Origin: Brenneria bubanii
GTDB taxonomy: Bacteria > Pseudomonadota > Gammaproteobacteria > Enterobacterales > Enterobacteriaceae
DNA length: 64,000 nt
Assembly: GCF_022378355.1 (NCBI RefSeq)
Contig: NZ_JAKMAJ010000002.1
Location: forward strand, 124,001 to 188,000
Direction: 5' to 3'
How positions within the stretch are numbered: position 1 is the first letter of the stretch; each line of letters starts with the position of its first letter. Under the pieces are notes generated by a model. That model was not told where the DNA came from. It did not search any database and saw only the letters and a program-made list of their open reading frames with translations. Position numbers and translations under genes: made by a program. Positions 27,824 through 37,344 of the stretch are shown in pieces.

Positions 27824-29497
27824 TTAGAACGAGGTCCAATCCTGTGAGCTATCCTTCGCGTTGTCAGCTGTCGGCGTTACTTTGCCGGCCGCGGGCAACG
27901 CGTTGGTTTGCGAAGTCTTAGTCATATCGACAGGACGCGCCATAGCCGGCGCGTCACCCAGCTTAAACGTACGGACCGACTCGGCCAACATCGACGCCTG
28001 AGACTGCAACGACAGCGCGGCTGAGGCGGATTCCTCCACCAGCGCGGCGTTCTGCTGCGTTGTACTATCGATCTGCCCCACGGCAATATTAATCTGATTG
28101 ACGCCGTCGCTTTGTTCATTGCTAGCCTGCGCAATTTCGCTAATGATGGCGTTTACATCCAGCACATGCGTCGTCAGGTCACTGATATTTTCTTCCGCAT
28201 TATCCACTAACTCCATCCCTTCATGGATTTTCCCGACTGAATCATCGATCAGCTCTTTGATCTCCTTGGCTGCCGTAGCGCTACGCTGCGCCAAAGATCG
28301 AACCTCACCCGCCACCACAGCGAACCCACGCCCTTGCTCGCCGGCACGAGCCGCTTCTACCGCCGCATTAAGCGCCAGAATATTGGTCTGGAAGGCAATG
28401 CCATCGATCACGCCGATAATTTCCGCCATCCGCTGAGACGAGTCGCGAATGCCGCGCATTTTCTGCGTCACTGAGGTCATTACCGCGCTGCTGCGCTGCG
28501 CTGAATCCGACGCGTTATTGGCAATCGCCGTTGCCTGGTGAGTATTATCGGCGGTGTTTTTAATCGTCGACGTCAACTCTTCCATTGAGGAAGCCGTTTG
28601 TTCCAGCGAACTGGCCTGTTCTTCCGTACGCGCCGACAGATCCTGATTACCTGCCGCGATCTGGGAAGAGGCGGTGGTAATGGATTCCGCCCCTTCACGC
28701 ACCTGGCTGACGATATCCCGCAGGCTGACGTTCATGTGTTCCAGCGCCTGTAACAGTTGGCTGCTTTCGTCTTTACCCTGTACTTCAATCTCTGACGTCA
28801 AATCGCCTTTCGCCACGTTATTGGCCACCAGCAATGCCTGGTTTATCGGTAACGTGATGCTGCGCGTCATCGCCACGGCGACGATGCACCCCAATACAAG
28901 ACAAGCGAACAAAATCCCCAACAGCAGCCAGCGGCTAAAGCTATAGGTTTTCGCCATATCGCTAACCGTGTCGCCCATCGCGTCATCCTGATGGTCGATC
29001 AGTTTAGTAATAGCCTGCCGGTAATTGCTTTGGGCCACATCCGTATTGGTATTAAATTCCGCTATCGCCGCGTCCTGATTACCTGCCGCCGCCAGTTCGA
29101 TAATTTTTTGTCCCGAATTCCTGAAGTCCGCCCGGTACTGCTTAATATCAGCTAAAAGGCGTTGAGATTTCGGGTCGGTCGACTTGGCTCCGATTTTATC
29201 CATTAGCACGGCAATTTCGTTGGATATGCGGGTTATTTCATCATGTACCGCTTTGGTTTTGCCCTCGCCCTTCACCACCAGTAGCTTCTGATAGGCTAAA
29301 ACCGATGCATTTACATTATCAATCAGTCGATTAGATTCCACGGTCTGTGGATAGACCTCCTCAACGATGCCGCGCGCATCATTGTAAAAATCAGATAATC
29401 TCGAAATCGAGGTCAGGCTGACAATACAGATCATGATAATGAGAAGAATAAACCAGGCCACCAAACGTGTGCCGATTTTCCAGTCGGATAAACGCAT
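27824..29497 (-). CDS. Methyl-accepting chemotaxis protein
   Basis: The 557-residue receptor has an N-terminal membrane helix (LVAWFILLIIMICIVSL), a periplasmic four-helix-bundle domain (about residues 35-190), a second helix (WLLLGILFACLVLGCIVAVA), HAMP, and a signalling domain with the hairpin tip IIGVIDGIAFQTNILALNAA and EAARAGEQGRGFAVVAGEVR. The C terminus DWTSF resembles the NWETF docking peptide for CheR and CheB. The ligand is not predictable. It is a single gene with its own terminator, between CRISPR-Cas and yjbQ. Confidence 0.95.
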   Translation of the reverse strand: MRLSDWKIGTRLVAWFILLIIMICIVSLTSISRLSDFYNDARGIVEEVYPQTVESNRLIDNVNASVLAYQKLLVVKGEGKTKAVHDEITRISNEIAVLMDKIGAKSTDPKSQRLLADIKQYRADFRNSGQKIIELAAAGNQDAAIAEFNTNTDVAQSNYRQAITKLIDHQDDAMGDTVSDMAKTYSFSRWLLLGILFACLVLGCIVAVAMTRSITLPINQALLVANNVAKGDLTSEIEVQGKDESSQLLQALEHMNVSLRDIVSQVREGAESITTASSQIAAGNQDLSARTEEQASSLEQTASSMEELTSTIKNTADNTHQATAIANNASDSAQRSSAVMTSVTQKMRGIRDSSQRMAEIIGVIDGIAFQTNILALNAAVEAARAGEQGRGFAVVAGEVRSLAQRSATAAKEIKELIDDSVGKIHEGMELVDNAEENISDLTTHVLDVNAIISEIAQASNEQSDGVNQINIAVGQIDSTTQQNAALVEESASAALSLQSQASMLAESVRTFKLGDAPAMARPVDMTKTSQTNALPAAGKVTPTADNAKDSSQDWTSF

Positions 29498-29946
29498 ACT
29501 TCCCCCTTAACCACATAAAAAATAAAATATTTAACAGAACAACACGTGAGGGATGTCAACAAGATGTGCAGCTATGAAGGGGAGTGGCCACTATGAATAA
29601 CATAAAAAAATGCAAAAACAGCAACGCCGACAAAATCACTACCGCCGAGATTCAAAAAACAATGCTTATAATCTGAGGAAAACCGCTTAAACCGATTTCT
29701 TTGTAAGAAACTAACGTAAGGGATGTCCAGCCAGAAACACCTATCAGATATCGGTATTCTTCTTCGAATCCATCCGCAACAGTCACTCTCACTGTGCTAC
29801 CTGTCTCTATCGGCCTGATCGGATATATCTTTACCGTTTGATCGCTGAAAACACTCAAAAAACAAATAAAGATAGTTGATAACTATCAATGAGGTGAATT
29901 ATGTTTACCGCAACTAATTTTAAGCAGAAAAATAATCAGGTTATTG
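29498..29946. other. Intergenic region with possible gene remnants and micro-ORFs
   Basis: AT-rich stretch without a confident gene. Two tiny plus-strand frames have ribosome-site-like sequence: 27 codons at 29593-29676 (MNNIKKCKNSNADK, after GGGGAG) and 21 codons at 29901-29966 (MFTATNFKQKNN, after GAGGTG), the latter running into the 3' end of yjbQ. A minus-strand frame at 29652-29858 encodes a soluble-looking 68-residue peptide (IYPIRPIETGSTVRVTVADG) after a hydrophobic segment, but it has no ATG. It may be a decayed secreted protein. All three are weak. Confidence 0.25.
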
Positions 29947-30366
29947 TTACTCCCCTTGCAGGGTAGCGACCAATGAGCGGCTATCGCCGTGGTTACGGTG
30001 CTCGCATAAATAAATGCCCTGCCAGGTACCGATGTCAAGACGCCCATTGCAGACAGGGAGCATCAGGCTGCTCCCCAATAGGCTGCCTTTGAGATGAGCC
30101 GGCATATCGTCACTGCCTTCATCGACATGACGGTAGTACGGCGCATCTTCCGGTACCAACCGATTAAAAAAACGCTCAAAATCCTGCCGTACGCTAGGAT
30201 CGGCGTTTTCATTCAGCGTCAGAGAAGCCGAGGTATGCTGAATGAAAACGTGCAGCAAACCGACCTTGATGCGCCGTAGCTCGCCGAGCTGGGCGAGCAC
30301 TTCGTCGGTAACCAGATGGAAGCCTCTGGCCTTAGGCTTCAGGCAAATTTTTTGCTGTATCCACAT
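29947..30366 (-). CDS. yjbQ: YjbQ/UPF0047 family protein
   Basis: The 139-residue protein shows the family core [51 protein letters not shown] and [15 protein letters not shown]. YjbQ homologues have weak thiamine-phosphate synthase activity; the physiological role is uncertain. In E. coli it also lies near uvrA (tyrB-aphA-yjbQ-yjbR-uvrA), which supports orthology and shows that aphA and yjbR are missing here. Confidence 0.93.
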   Translation of the reverse strand: MWIQQKICLKPKARGFHLVTDEVLAQLGELRRIKVGLLHVFIQHTSASLTLNENADPSVRQDFERFFNRLVPEDAPYYRHVDEGSDDMPAHLKGSLLGSSLMLPVCNGRLDIGTWQGIYLCEHRNHGDSRSLVATLQGE

Positions 30367-30385
30367 AGCCGCCTCCGGACGAACG

Positions 30386-33223
30386 TTACGACGGTTGACG
30401 CGTCAGCATCGGCTTGAGGAAACGCGCCGTATGCGATTGCTCGCACTCAGCGACCGTCTCCGGCGTGCCGGAGACCAGGATTTCACCGCCGCCGCTGCCG
30501 CCTTCCGGCCCCAGGTCGACAATCCAGTCTGCGGTTTTAATCACATCCAGGTTATGTTCAATGACGACGATGGTATTGCCCTGATCGCGTAGCTGATGCA
30601 AAACCGCCAGCAATTGCTGGATATCGGCAAAGTGCAGACCTGTGGTCGGCTCATCCAGAATATACAACGTCTGGCCGGTGCCCCGCTTCGACAGTTCGCG
30701 CGCCAGCTTGACGCGCTGCGCTTCGCCGCCGGATAGCGTAGTGGCCGATTGTCCCAGGCGAATATAGGACAGACCGACATCGATCAGGGTTTGCAGCTTA
30801 CGCGCCAGTGCCGGGATGGCATCGAAGAATTCGCGCGCCTCCTCGATGGTCATATCCAGCACTTCATGAATACCCTTGCCCTTGTACTTGATTTCCAGCG
30901 TTTCGCGGTTATAGCGTTTGCCCTTGCACTGATCGCACGGAACATAGATATCCGGCAGGAAATGCATTTCGACTTTGATTACCCCGTCGCCCTGACAGGC
31001 CTCACAGCGCCCCCCCCGGACGTTAAAGCTGAAGCGTCCGGGGTTGTAACCGCGAGCGCGGGATTCCGGCACGCCGGCAAATAGCTCACGAATCGGCGTA
31101 AAGATACCGGTATAGGTCGCCGGGTTGGAGCGCGGCGTACGGCCGATCGGGCTTTGGTCGATGTCGATAACCTTGTCGAAATGTTCCAGTCCCTGAATAT
31201 CGCGGTAGGCGGCGGGCTCGGCCAGCGTGGCGCCGTTGAGCTGACGCTGCGCCAGCGGAAATAACGTGTCGTTGATCAGCGTGGATTTACCCGACCCGGA
31301 GACGCCGGTAATACAGGTAAACAACCCTACCGGCAGCGTCAGCGTGACGTCCTTCAGATTATTGCCCTTCGCGCCAATCAACTTCAGCACGTTGGTCGGG
31401 TCGGCCGGCACGCGATGCTCAGGGACGTCAATCTTGCGTTTGCCGCTGAGGAACTGGCCGGTGAGCGATTCCGGCACCGCCATAATCTGCGACATGGTTC
31501 CCTCGGCGACGACTTCTCCGCCGTGTACGCCCGCGCCGGGGCCGATATCTATCACATGGTCGGCGGCGCGAATCGCATCCTCGTCATGTTCGACCACAAT
31601 CACGGTGTTGCCCAGATTACGCAGATGAATCAGCGTTTCCAGCAGACGCTCATTATCACGCTGATGCAGGCCGATAGAGGGCTCATCCAGCACGTACATC
31701 ACGCCGACCAGTCCCGCGCCAATCTGGCTCGCCAGACGAATACGCTGCGCCTCGCCGCCGGACAGGGTTTCCGCCGAACGCGACAGCGACAGATAATTCA
31801 GCCCGACATTAACCAGAAATTTCAGCCGATCGCCGATTTCCTTCAGTACCTTTTCAGCGATTTTAGCCCGTTGCCCGCTCAGCTGCATGTTGCGAAAAAA
31901 GCTCATCGCATGGCCGATGCTCATATCAGAAATTTCCGGCAGCGTGGTCTGCTCGACGAACACGTGTCGCGCCTCTTCACGCAGCCGCGTACCGCCGCAG
32001 CTGGCGCAAGGACGATTACTGATAAATTTCGCCAGCTCTTCGCGCACCGCCGAGGACTCCGTCTCTTTATAACGGCGTTCCATGTTGTGCAGCACGCCTT
32101 CGAACGGATGACGACGCACCGAGGTATCGCCCCGATCATTGATATATTTAAATTCGATGTTTTCCTTGCCTGAACCATACAAAATAAATTTTTGCACGGC
32201 GTCGCCCAGACTATCGAACGGGGCATCGACATCAAATTTGTAGTGCTCCGCCAGCGAGCGCAGCATCTGGAAATAATAGAAATTACGGCGATCCCAGCCG
32301 CGGATCGCGCCGCCCGCCAGCGACAGTTCCCCGTTCTGAATCACGCGGGCCGGATCAAAGAACTGCTGAACGCCCAGACCATCACAGCTCGGACAGGCGC
32401 CGGCCGGGTTATTGAACGAAAACATGCGGGGCTCCAGCTCATGCATGCTGTAACCACATATCGGACAGGCGAAATTCGCGGAAAACAGCAGTTCAGGCAG
32501 GGTAGGATCGTCCATATCCGCCACTACCGCGCTGCCGCCGGACAACTCCAGCGCCGTTTCAAACGACTCCGCCAGGCGCTGCGCCAAATCATCCCGCACT
32601 TTGAAACGATCGACGACCACTTCAATGGTATGTTTTTTCTGCAACTCCAGCTTCGGCGGATCGGAAAGATCACAGACTTCACCGTCGATGCGCGCGCGGA
32701 TATATCCCTGCGTCGCCAGATTTTCCAGCGTTTTGCTGTGTTCGCCCTTACGATCTTTCACAATCGGCGCCAGCAGCATCAGCCGTTTTCCTTCCGGCTG
32801 ACACAGGACGTTATCCACCATCTGGCTCACCGTCTGCGCATCCAGCGGAACGTCATGCTCCGGGCAGCGAGGTTCACCGACGCGAGCAAACAGCAATCGC
32901 AGATAGTCGTGGATTTCGGTAATCGTGCCGACGGTGGAACGCGGGTTATGCGAGGTCGATTTCTGCTCAATGGAGATGGCGGGCGACAACCCTTCGATAT
33001 GATCGACGTCCGGTTTCTCCATCAGCGACAAAAACTGACGGGCATAGGCGGAAAGCGACTCCACGTAGCGTCGTTGGCCTTCGGCGTATAAGGTGTCAAA
33101 CGCCAGCGATGACTTCCCTGATCCAGATAATCCGGTGATCACGATCAGCTTATCGCGTGGAATTATCAGATTGATATTCTTGAGATTATGAGTACGGGCA
33201 CCACGAACTTCGATATTATCCAT
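30386..33223 (-). CDS. uvrA: Excinuclease ABC subunit A
   Basis: The 945-residue ABC ATPase has two nucleotide-binding modules: Walker [18 protein letters not shown] and [17 protein letters not shown], and signatures [20 protein letters not shown] and [20 protein letters not shown]. Zinc-finger cysteine pairs are present ([46 protein letters not shown]). It scans DNA for bulky lesions with UvrB. It diverges from ssb, and both share the LexA box at 33311. Confidence 0.98.
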   Translation of the reverse strand: MDNIEVRGARTHNLKNINLIIPRDKLIVITGLSGSGKSSLAFDTLYAEGQRRYVESLSAYARQFLSLMEKPDVDHIEGLSPAISIEQKSTSHNPRSTVGTITEIHDYLRLLFARVGEPRCPEHDVPLDAQTVSQMVDNVLCQPEGKRLMLLAPIVKDRKGEHSKTLENLATQGYIRARIDGEVCDLSDPPKLELQKKHTIEVVVDRFKVRDDLAQRLAESFETALELSGGSAVVADMDDPTLPELLFSANFACPICGYSMHELEPRMFSFNNPAGACPSCDGLGVQQFFDPARVIQNGELSLAGGAIRGWDRRNFYYFQMLRSLAEHYKFDVDAPFDSLGDAVQKFILYGSGKENIEFKYINDRGDTSVRRHPFEGVLHNMERRYKETESSAVREELAKFISNRPCASCGGTRLREEARHVFVEQTTLPEISDMSIGHAMSFFRNMQLSGQRAKIAEKVLKEIGDRLKFLVNVGLNYLSLSRSAETLSGGEAQRIRLASQIGAGLVGVMYVLDEPSIGLHQRDNERLLETLIHLRNLGNTVIVVEHDEDAIRAADHVIDIGPGAGVHGGEVVAEGTMSQIMAVPESLTGQFLSGKRKIDVPEHRVPADPTNVLKLIGAKGNNLKDVTLTLPVGLFTCITGVSGSGKSTLINDTLFPLAQRQLNGATLAEPAAYRDIQGLEHFDKVIDIDQSPIGRTPRSNPATYTGIFTPIRELFAGVPESRARGYNPGRFSFNVRGGRCEACQGDGVIKVEMHFLPDIYVPCDQCKGKRYNRETLEIKYKGKGIHEVLDMTIEEAREFFDAIPALARKLQTLIDVGLSYIRLGQSATTLSGGEAQRVKLARELSKRGTGQTLYILDEPTTGLHFADIQQLLAVLHQLRDQGNTIVVIEHNLDVIKTADWIVDLGPEGGSGGGEILVSGTPETVAECEQSHTARFLKPMLTRQPS

Positions 33224-33310
33224 TCACACACTTCCCGGAATAAACACAGTTTTGCATCATCTCACTGACGGAGACAACCGGTTCGAAACGTGCAATTATG
33301 GCACAAAAAA

Positions 33311-33330
33311 AGCTGAATGGATATCCAGTA
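33311..33330. promoter_or_regulatory. LexA (SOS) box between uvrA and ssb
   Basis: Read on the minus strand the element is TACTGGATATCCATTCAGCT, with CTG-N10-CAG spacing. It closely follows the E. coli uvrA/ssb SOS box. It lies 88 bases from uvrA and 128 from ssb, so DNA damage should induce uvrA and one ssb promoter. Confidence 0.9.
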
Positions 33331-33457
33331 TCAGGCGCAATCCCTGCAATCCGCCTATTCATTTTTGATTCAGCCCCGCAGGTATGATAGATAGTTTTAT
33401 CATGCTAAAATCGATCGTTTATACTCTACATAAATTGATTCATCAGGAGAGACGAGC

Positions 33458-33994
33458 ATGGCCAGCAGAGGAGTTAATAAAGTAATTCTTGTCGGGAATC
33501 TGGGGCAAGACCCGGAAGTCCGCTATATGCCGAACGGTGGTGCTGTCGCCAATATCACGCTGGCCACGTCCGATAGCTGGCGCGACAAGCAAACTGGCGA
33601 GCAGAAAGAGAAAACCGAATGGCACCGCGTGGTACTGTTCGGCAAGCTGGCCGAAGTCGCGGGCGAATACCTGCGTAAAGGATCTCAGGTTTACATCGAA
33701 GGTTCGCTGCAAACCCGTAAATGGACCGACCAATCCGGCGTAGAACGTTACACCACTGAAGTCGTCGTCAACATTGGCGGCTCCATGCAGATGCTGGGCG
33801 GCCGTCAAGGCGGCGGCGCACCGGCTGGCGGACAGCAGTCCGGCGGTTGGGGTCAGCCTCAGCAACCGCAACAGGGCGGCAACCAGTTCAGCGGCGGCGC
33901 ACAGGCTCAACAACCTTCCCGTCCGGCGCAGAATAACGCGCCGGCGGCAAGCAATGAACCGCCGATGGATTTTGACGACGATATTCCGTTCTGA
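33458..33994 (+). CDS. ssb: Single-stranded DNA-binding protein
   Basis: The 178-residue protein has the OB fold in residues 1-112 ([40 protein letters not shown]). A Gly/Gln/Pro-rich linker follows, and then the acidic interaction tip MDFDDDIPF, identical to that of E. coli. It coats single-stranded DNA and recruits repair and replication partners. AGGAGAGAC lies before the ATG. Confidence 0.98.
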   Translation: MASRGVNKVILVGNLGQDPEVRYMPNGGAVANITLATSDSWRDKQTGEQKEKTEWHRVVLFGKLAEVAGEYLRKGSQVYIEGSLQTRKWTDQSGVERYTTEVVVNIGGSMQMLGGRQGGGAPAGGQQSGGWGQPQQPQQGGNQFSGGAQAQQPSRPAQNNAPAASNEPPMDFDDDIPF

Positions 33995-34018
33995 TGCGCT
34001 ATTAAGGCATTTTTGCAA

Positions 34019-34040
34019 AACGCCCCGGAACAGGGGCGTT
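34019..34040. terminator. Stem-loop between convergent ssb and RES toxin genes
   Basis: AACGCCCC (34019-34026) pairs perfectly with GGGGCGTT (34033-34040). In the minus direction it is followed by TTTTGC, making it a plausible terminator for the toxin-antitoxin transcript; on the plus side it lies 25 bases after the ssb stop but lacks a T tract. Confidence 0.6.
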
Positions 34041-34221
34041 ACTAGCGGCTTTATCCATTTACAATCAACGCTGACCACCCGCATATTTTAACCGCCGCGG
34101 GAATTCGCACTGTTTTGTGCGGCGTCTTATTTCCCTTTCGATCTGTCTGCGCATTTATTCGTTTATATTTTCATACTCACGTTAATTTTAACTAATGGCG
34201 TATAACTATGCGCAATATCGA

Positions 34222-34683
34222 CTATTTCATTAATCGCCGGTCAAAGAAGAATGGCAACCTATCCGTATGGTTCAGGCATTGTTTAAAACCGGGATGGTTT
34301 GGATTAAGTATGGCGTTATTTTCGGCGGGAATAATGCTGGACGGTACAATAAGCGCCACTCCCTCGCCCGAGTGCAACCAGCCGGTGCCAACATCCATCG
34401 TGGATACGGGCGCGGGATCGTGGCGCCAGTCGTCAGGCAAAAATTCAGCCGCGAGAGACGAAACGTCGTCGCCAGGAATGTCAATACTGAGCAATGCGTA
34501 TTGCTCCAGTATAGACTCCTGAGATACATGCACCAATATTTCCAGCGCGGCAAGCGCAATTGACGTGGAAACATAGATAGCCGGATAGCCTTTATGATTC
34601 CAGCGTCCGCCATACTGTTTAGCGCCATATCCCGTCCAGGCCTCCGAGGCATAGGCGGTTTTTATCAGGCGATAAAAGATCAT
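34222..34683 (-). CDS. RES-domain toxin
   Basis: The 153-residue protein begins MIFYRLIKTAYASEAWTGYG and shows RES-family features: an early arginine (Arg5), GAKQYGGRWNHKGYPAIYVS with the conserved Arg and Tyr, and the STSIALAALEILVH serine/glutamate region. RES toxins deplete cellular NAD+ by glycohydrolase or phosphorylase activity. It overlaps the upstream Xre/DUF2384 gene by four bases, the standard order of antitoxin then toxin for this type II family. No truncation is seen. Confidence 0.9.
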   Translation of the reverse strand: MIFYRLIKTAYASEAWTGYGAKQYGGRWNHKGYPAIYVSTSIALAALEILVHVSQESILEQYALLSIDIPGDDVSSLAAEFLPDDWRHDPAPVSTMDVGTGWLHSGEGVALIVPSSIIPAENNAILNPNHPGFKQCLNHTDRLPFFFDRRLMK

Positions 34684-35123
34684 GAAAAGACGCCGTGCTC
34701 CAGTCTGCCGATCAGATCCAAAACTTCAAGCGCGCCACTCTCTGTCGAGATAAGCGAAATAGGCGCGCTATTGCCTAAGCCTTTTACCGGACGGCCAAGC
34801 CAGTGGGATGCATCCTCTTTATTACCGCCAAAAAACCGCACCGCCGTATCCATTACCCGAACAAAACGCGCTACCCGCTCGCTTTCATCAGGCGACAGAT
34901 TCTTTCCCGCGTTTTTACGCCGAGCGACGTTGCGCTCGTTGATGCCAGTAACCCTCAGCAGGTCGGATTTGGACATTGCCGACCAGTGACGAATATCGTC
35001 CAGCACCCCGACAGGCAAACCGGCTTTTAGCTGACGAGTAAGCTCAAGCCCGCGAGCAGGCAGCCCGGCATAGCGCCATAGCGCATTATCGTCAGGTCGG
35101 TTTTCAGGAACATAGGTTCTCAT
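34680..35123 (-). CDS. Xre/MbcA/ParS-type antitoxin (DUF2384)
   Basis: The 147-residue protein has an N-terminal Xre-like DNA-binding part (MSKSDLLRVTGINERNVARR) and a C-terminal DUF2384 toxin-binding domain (VRFFGGNKEDASHWLGRPVK, GLGNSAPISLISTESGALEV). It should neutralise the adjacent RES toxin and repress the operon. The ATG at 35123 follows GGAGGG, and two GACA/TGTC palindromes lie 19-51 bases upstream. Confidence 0.92.
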   Translation of the reverse strand: MRTYVPENRPDDNALWRYAGLPARGLELTRQLKAGLPVGVLDDIRHWSAMSKSDLLRVTGINERNVARRKNAGKNLSPDESERVARFVRVMDTAVRFFGGNKEDASHWLGRPVKGLGNSAPISLISTESGALEVLDLIGRLEHGVFS

Positions 35124-35141
35124 CGCCCCCTCCCTTCATCT

Positions 35142-35174
35142 GACATTTGTCATTCATCATTATGGACAATTGTC
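35142..35174. promoter_or_regulatory. Paired operators of the RES-Xre operon
   Basis: GACATTTGTC (35142-35151) and GACAATTGTC (35165-35174) are two GACA-N2-TGTC elements offset by 23 bases, about two helical turns. They lie directly before the antitoxin gene, where autoregulatory sites are expected. Confidence 0.65.
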
Positions 35175-35307
35175 GGTCCTTTTCAAGCGTAAATTATGAC
35201 CATAGACGACGAGGGCTTCTCGTTGTCCGAAGGCCTCTTTAACGTTGTCCATCTGGCTTTCACCGCCAGGTAACTCGCGCGCCTGTAGCCCGTTGCTACC
35301 GACCCCG

Positions 35308-36465
35308 TCACTGCGCGCTTAGCAGCTGAGGCGGAAAATCGAGGGTAAAATCCGAGTAGCCCGGCGCAACGCCGAAAGTAGACTCGCCATCTCGGCCGGC
35401 ATATTTATCGCGCAGCGTCGAATAGGTATAGAAATGCATCTTCCTGCTGTCGGTGTCGAATTCGATAAATCGCAGCCATCCGGCGCCGCCGTTGGCGGAG
35501 CCCGGCTTGCCATCCGCGCCGATGGTATTGCCCTGATAGTCCTGCACCAATTGATAGACCGGGTAACCTGCGTCGTTATTATCACTACGCAAATTTTGCC
35601 CCTGCGATACGCCGGTAACGGTCGGCGTCCAATCATGGCCGCTCAACAATAAAAATATCTGTTTGTTTTTCCGTATAAAAGTATCCCAAACGGCATCCGG
35701 TGAAAGATGCTGGGTGCCGGAGAAATACGCGCTGTAGTCGTTGGATCGCGCGGTTTTCCCGCTAAAATTCGGATCAAGCCATTCGTGCGTCGTGACGATC
35801 GCCGGCAGCGCCGGATGCATATCCAGTACCCGCTGCGCCCAGGCCAGATCGGAAGGCGTCGGCTCCATCTGCAAAGCCAGATGCAGCATCTGCATCGAAC
35901 CGGCATCGACTATCTGATAGCTGTTCATGCCGTTATTGTAGGCGCCGCCGTACCATGCCTTATCGGCAAAGAGACGGGAATCAGGGCCGAAGTACATGTT
36001 CCATACGCTGCCGCCCTTCAGTGGGCGATCGGCGCCGGGACCGCCGTAGATCTTGTACCAGGAGTAGTTGTCGTAGTCGTGGTTGCCCGGCACTACGCTG
36101 AAAGGAATACCGGCTTCACTCAGCACTGACAGCGCCAGGTTGGCGTAGTCCCACTCGGTGCGGGTATCCCAGAGGGTAAATTGGCCAACCATGCCGGTAT
36201 GGAAACGCCCATCGCCATGTTGCACCACGTCGCCGACATGGGTGGCGAAGACCAGATTTTTCTCTTTCCGTGTATCGACCAGATATTGCATCTGTTGCAT
36301 AAAAGTATTAACGCCGCGCGGCTGCGGCAGAGTTACGTCGGTATAGTTCTGGGTGTCGGAAATAACGGCCACGGTGAATTTTTCCGCATGAGCGGACCCG
36401 CTTGCTATCAATGCCGCCACGCCGCATATGCGTAGCGCGGTATGAAGTTGACTGGAAAATTTCAT
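35308..36465 (-). CDS. Secreted calcineurin-like metallophosphoesterase
   Basis: The 385-residue product starts at the ATG at 36465 and has a signal peptide ending GSAHA-E. Metallophosphoesterase motifs run in order: VAVISDTQNY (D-x-Q in place of D-x-H), THVGDVVQHG, VVPGNHDYDNY, VTTHEWL and LLSGHDWTPT (GHxW in place of GHxH). The substrate is unknown; the periplasmic location suggests scavenging of phosphate esters. It stands alone between the toxin-antitoxin pair and a 490-base spacer. Altered first and last motifs resemble a subset of secreted family members, so activity may still be retained. Confidence 0.85.
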   Translation of the reverse strand: MKFSSQLHTALRICGVAALIASGSAHAEKFTVAVISDTQNYTDVTLPQPRGVNTFMQQMQYLVDTRKEKNLVFATHVGDVVQHGDGRFHTGMVGQFTLWDTRTEWDYANLALSVLSEAGIPFSVVPGNHDYDNYSWYKIYGGPGADRPLKGGSVWNMYFGPDSRLFADKAWYGGAYNNGMNSYQIVDAGSMQMLHLALQMEPTPSDLAWAQRVLDMHPALPAIVTTHEWLDPNFSGKTARSNDYSAYFSGTQHLSPDAVWDTFIRKNKQIFLLLSGHDWTPTVTGVSQGQNLRSDNNDAGYPVYQLVQDYQGNTIGADGKPGSANGGAGWLRFIEFDTDSRKMHFYTYSTLRDKYAGRDGESTFGVAPGYSDFTLDFPPQLLSAQ

Positions 36466-36468
36466 CAA

Positions 36469-36955
36469 AAACCCCCGGAATGATTAATTGAATGAAAACG
36501 CAGGCAGTGGATACCCGCCGCAATACGTCACGCGAGCCTCATGCCCGGCTTACGCATAGATTGCCGACTCAGCTACGTTCTACGACAGGATAATGTTTCG
36601 CCCTATCGCAGATTTGAGGATAGTGAGGCTGTATGAAGGCAATATGTCGTCTCGGTGACAGGAATGATTAATGCGATGCCGGGGCGTTTACCTTACCGCC
36701 GTCCAGCAGCGCTGGATTATTTCGGTTATTGAATTTATCAATAGCCGATGCCGGGATATACACGGTCAGACTTAATGCTTATTATTTACCGGCCTTCCTT
36801 GCGCCTTATCCATACATATTTCGAATACATTTCGCTTAGATATAAAATAAGGTTTATTGTTTTGTCTTTAATTTATTTAATCGAGCGCGGCATACGCCCT
36901 TTATCCATCATGGAATAGCTTTTATTCGCAACAATGAAATAATGAGAAGATTATT
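36469..36955. other. Intergenic region between divergent genes
   Basis: The 487 bases contain no supported gene. The right half (36780-36955) is AT-rich and presumably carries the promoter of the following two genes. No clear operator was identified. Confidence 0.4.
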
Positions 36956-37324
36956 ATGTCGATTGATAACTTTATTATGAGCCAGGCCAAATGTATCCGT
37001 GTCTTTACCTTTGAGTTAATCGCGGGTAAAGAGCAGGACTACAACGATTATCTCACTCAGGTAGTGGAAACTATCGACCGGGATGCGCACCAGAAAGAGG
37101 TTTTCCGTGAAGTCCTGACGCTGCGTCCGGATGAGGCGGAACACGGCAGGCGCCTTCAGCGCGTTTTTCTGTTTACCGACCAACATCAGCGCCAGCTGTT
37201 TGCGGAAAGAATGGCCGAGGCGGCGATGTTGTTTGACGGCACGCCGGAGGCGCAGCAGAAACGCAAAGCCTATGTAAACACCTTACGAACGCACATTTCC
37301 GTGCATGACTACACCTTCTGCTGA
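36956..37324 (+). CDS. Small protein, possibly dimeric alpha/beta-barrel type
   Basis: The 122-residue cytoplasmic protein (MSIDNFIMSQAKCIRVFTFE) is not recognised with certainty. The beta-alpha pattern (IRVFTFELIAGKEQDYNDYL, EVFREVLTLRP, RRLQRVFLFTDQHQRQLFAE) resembles antibiotic-biosynthesis-monooxygenase or stress-response barrel domains. It is 20 bases upstream of the peptide-binding protein gene in the same direction, so the two are probably co-transcribed. No signal peptide is present. An internal ATG at codon 8 (MSQAKC) is an alternative start. Confidence 0.6.
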   Translation: MSIDNFIMSQAKCIRVFTFELIAGKEQDYNDYLTQVVETIDRDAHQKEVFREVLTLRPDEAEHGRRLQRVFLFTDQHQRQLFAERMAEAAMLFDGTPEAQQKRKAYVNTLRTHISVHDYTFC

Positions 37325-37344
37325 CTTTTAACCGGAAAATACAT

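Noticed and set aside
32192-33091. 299-codon plus-strand open frame antisense to uvrA
   Set aside because: Shadow of uvrA with no recognisable domain or ribosome site.
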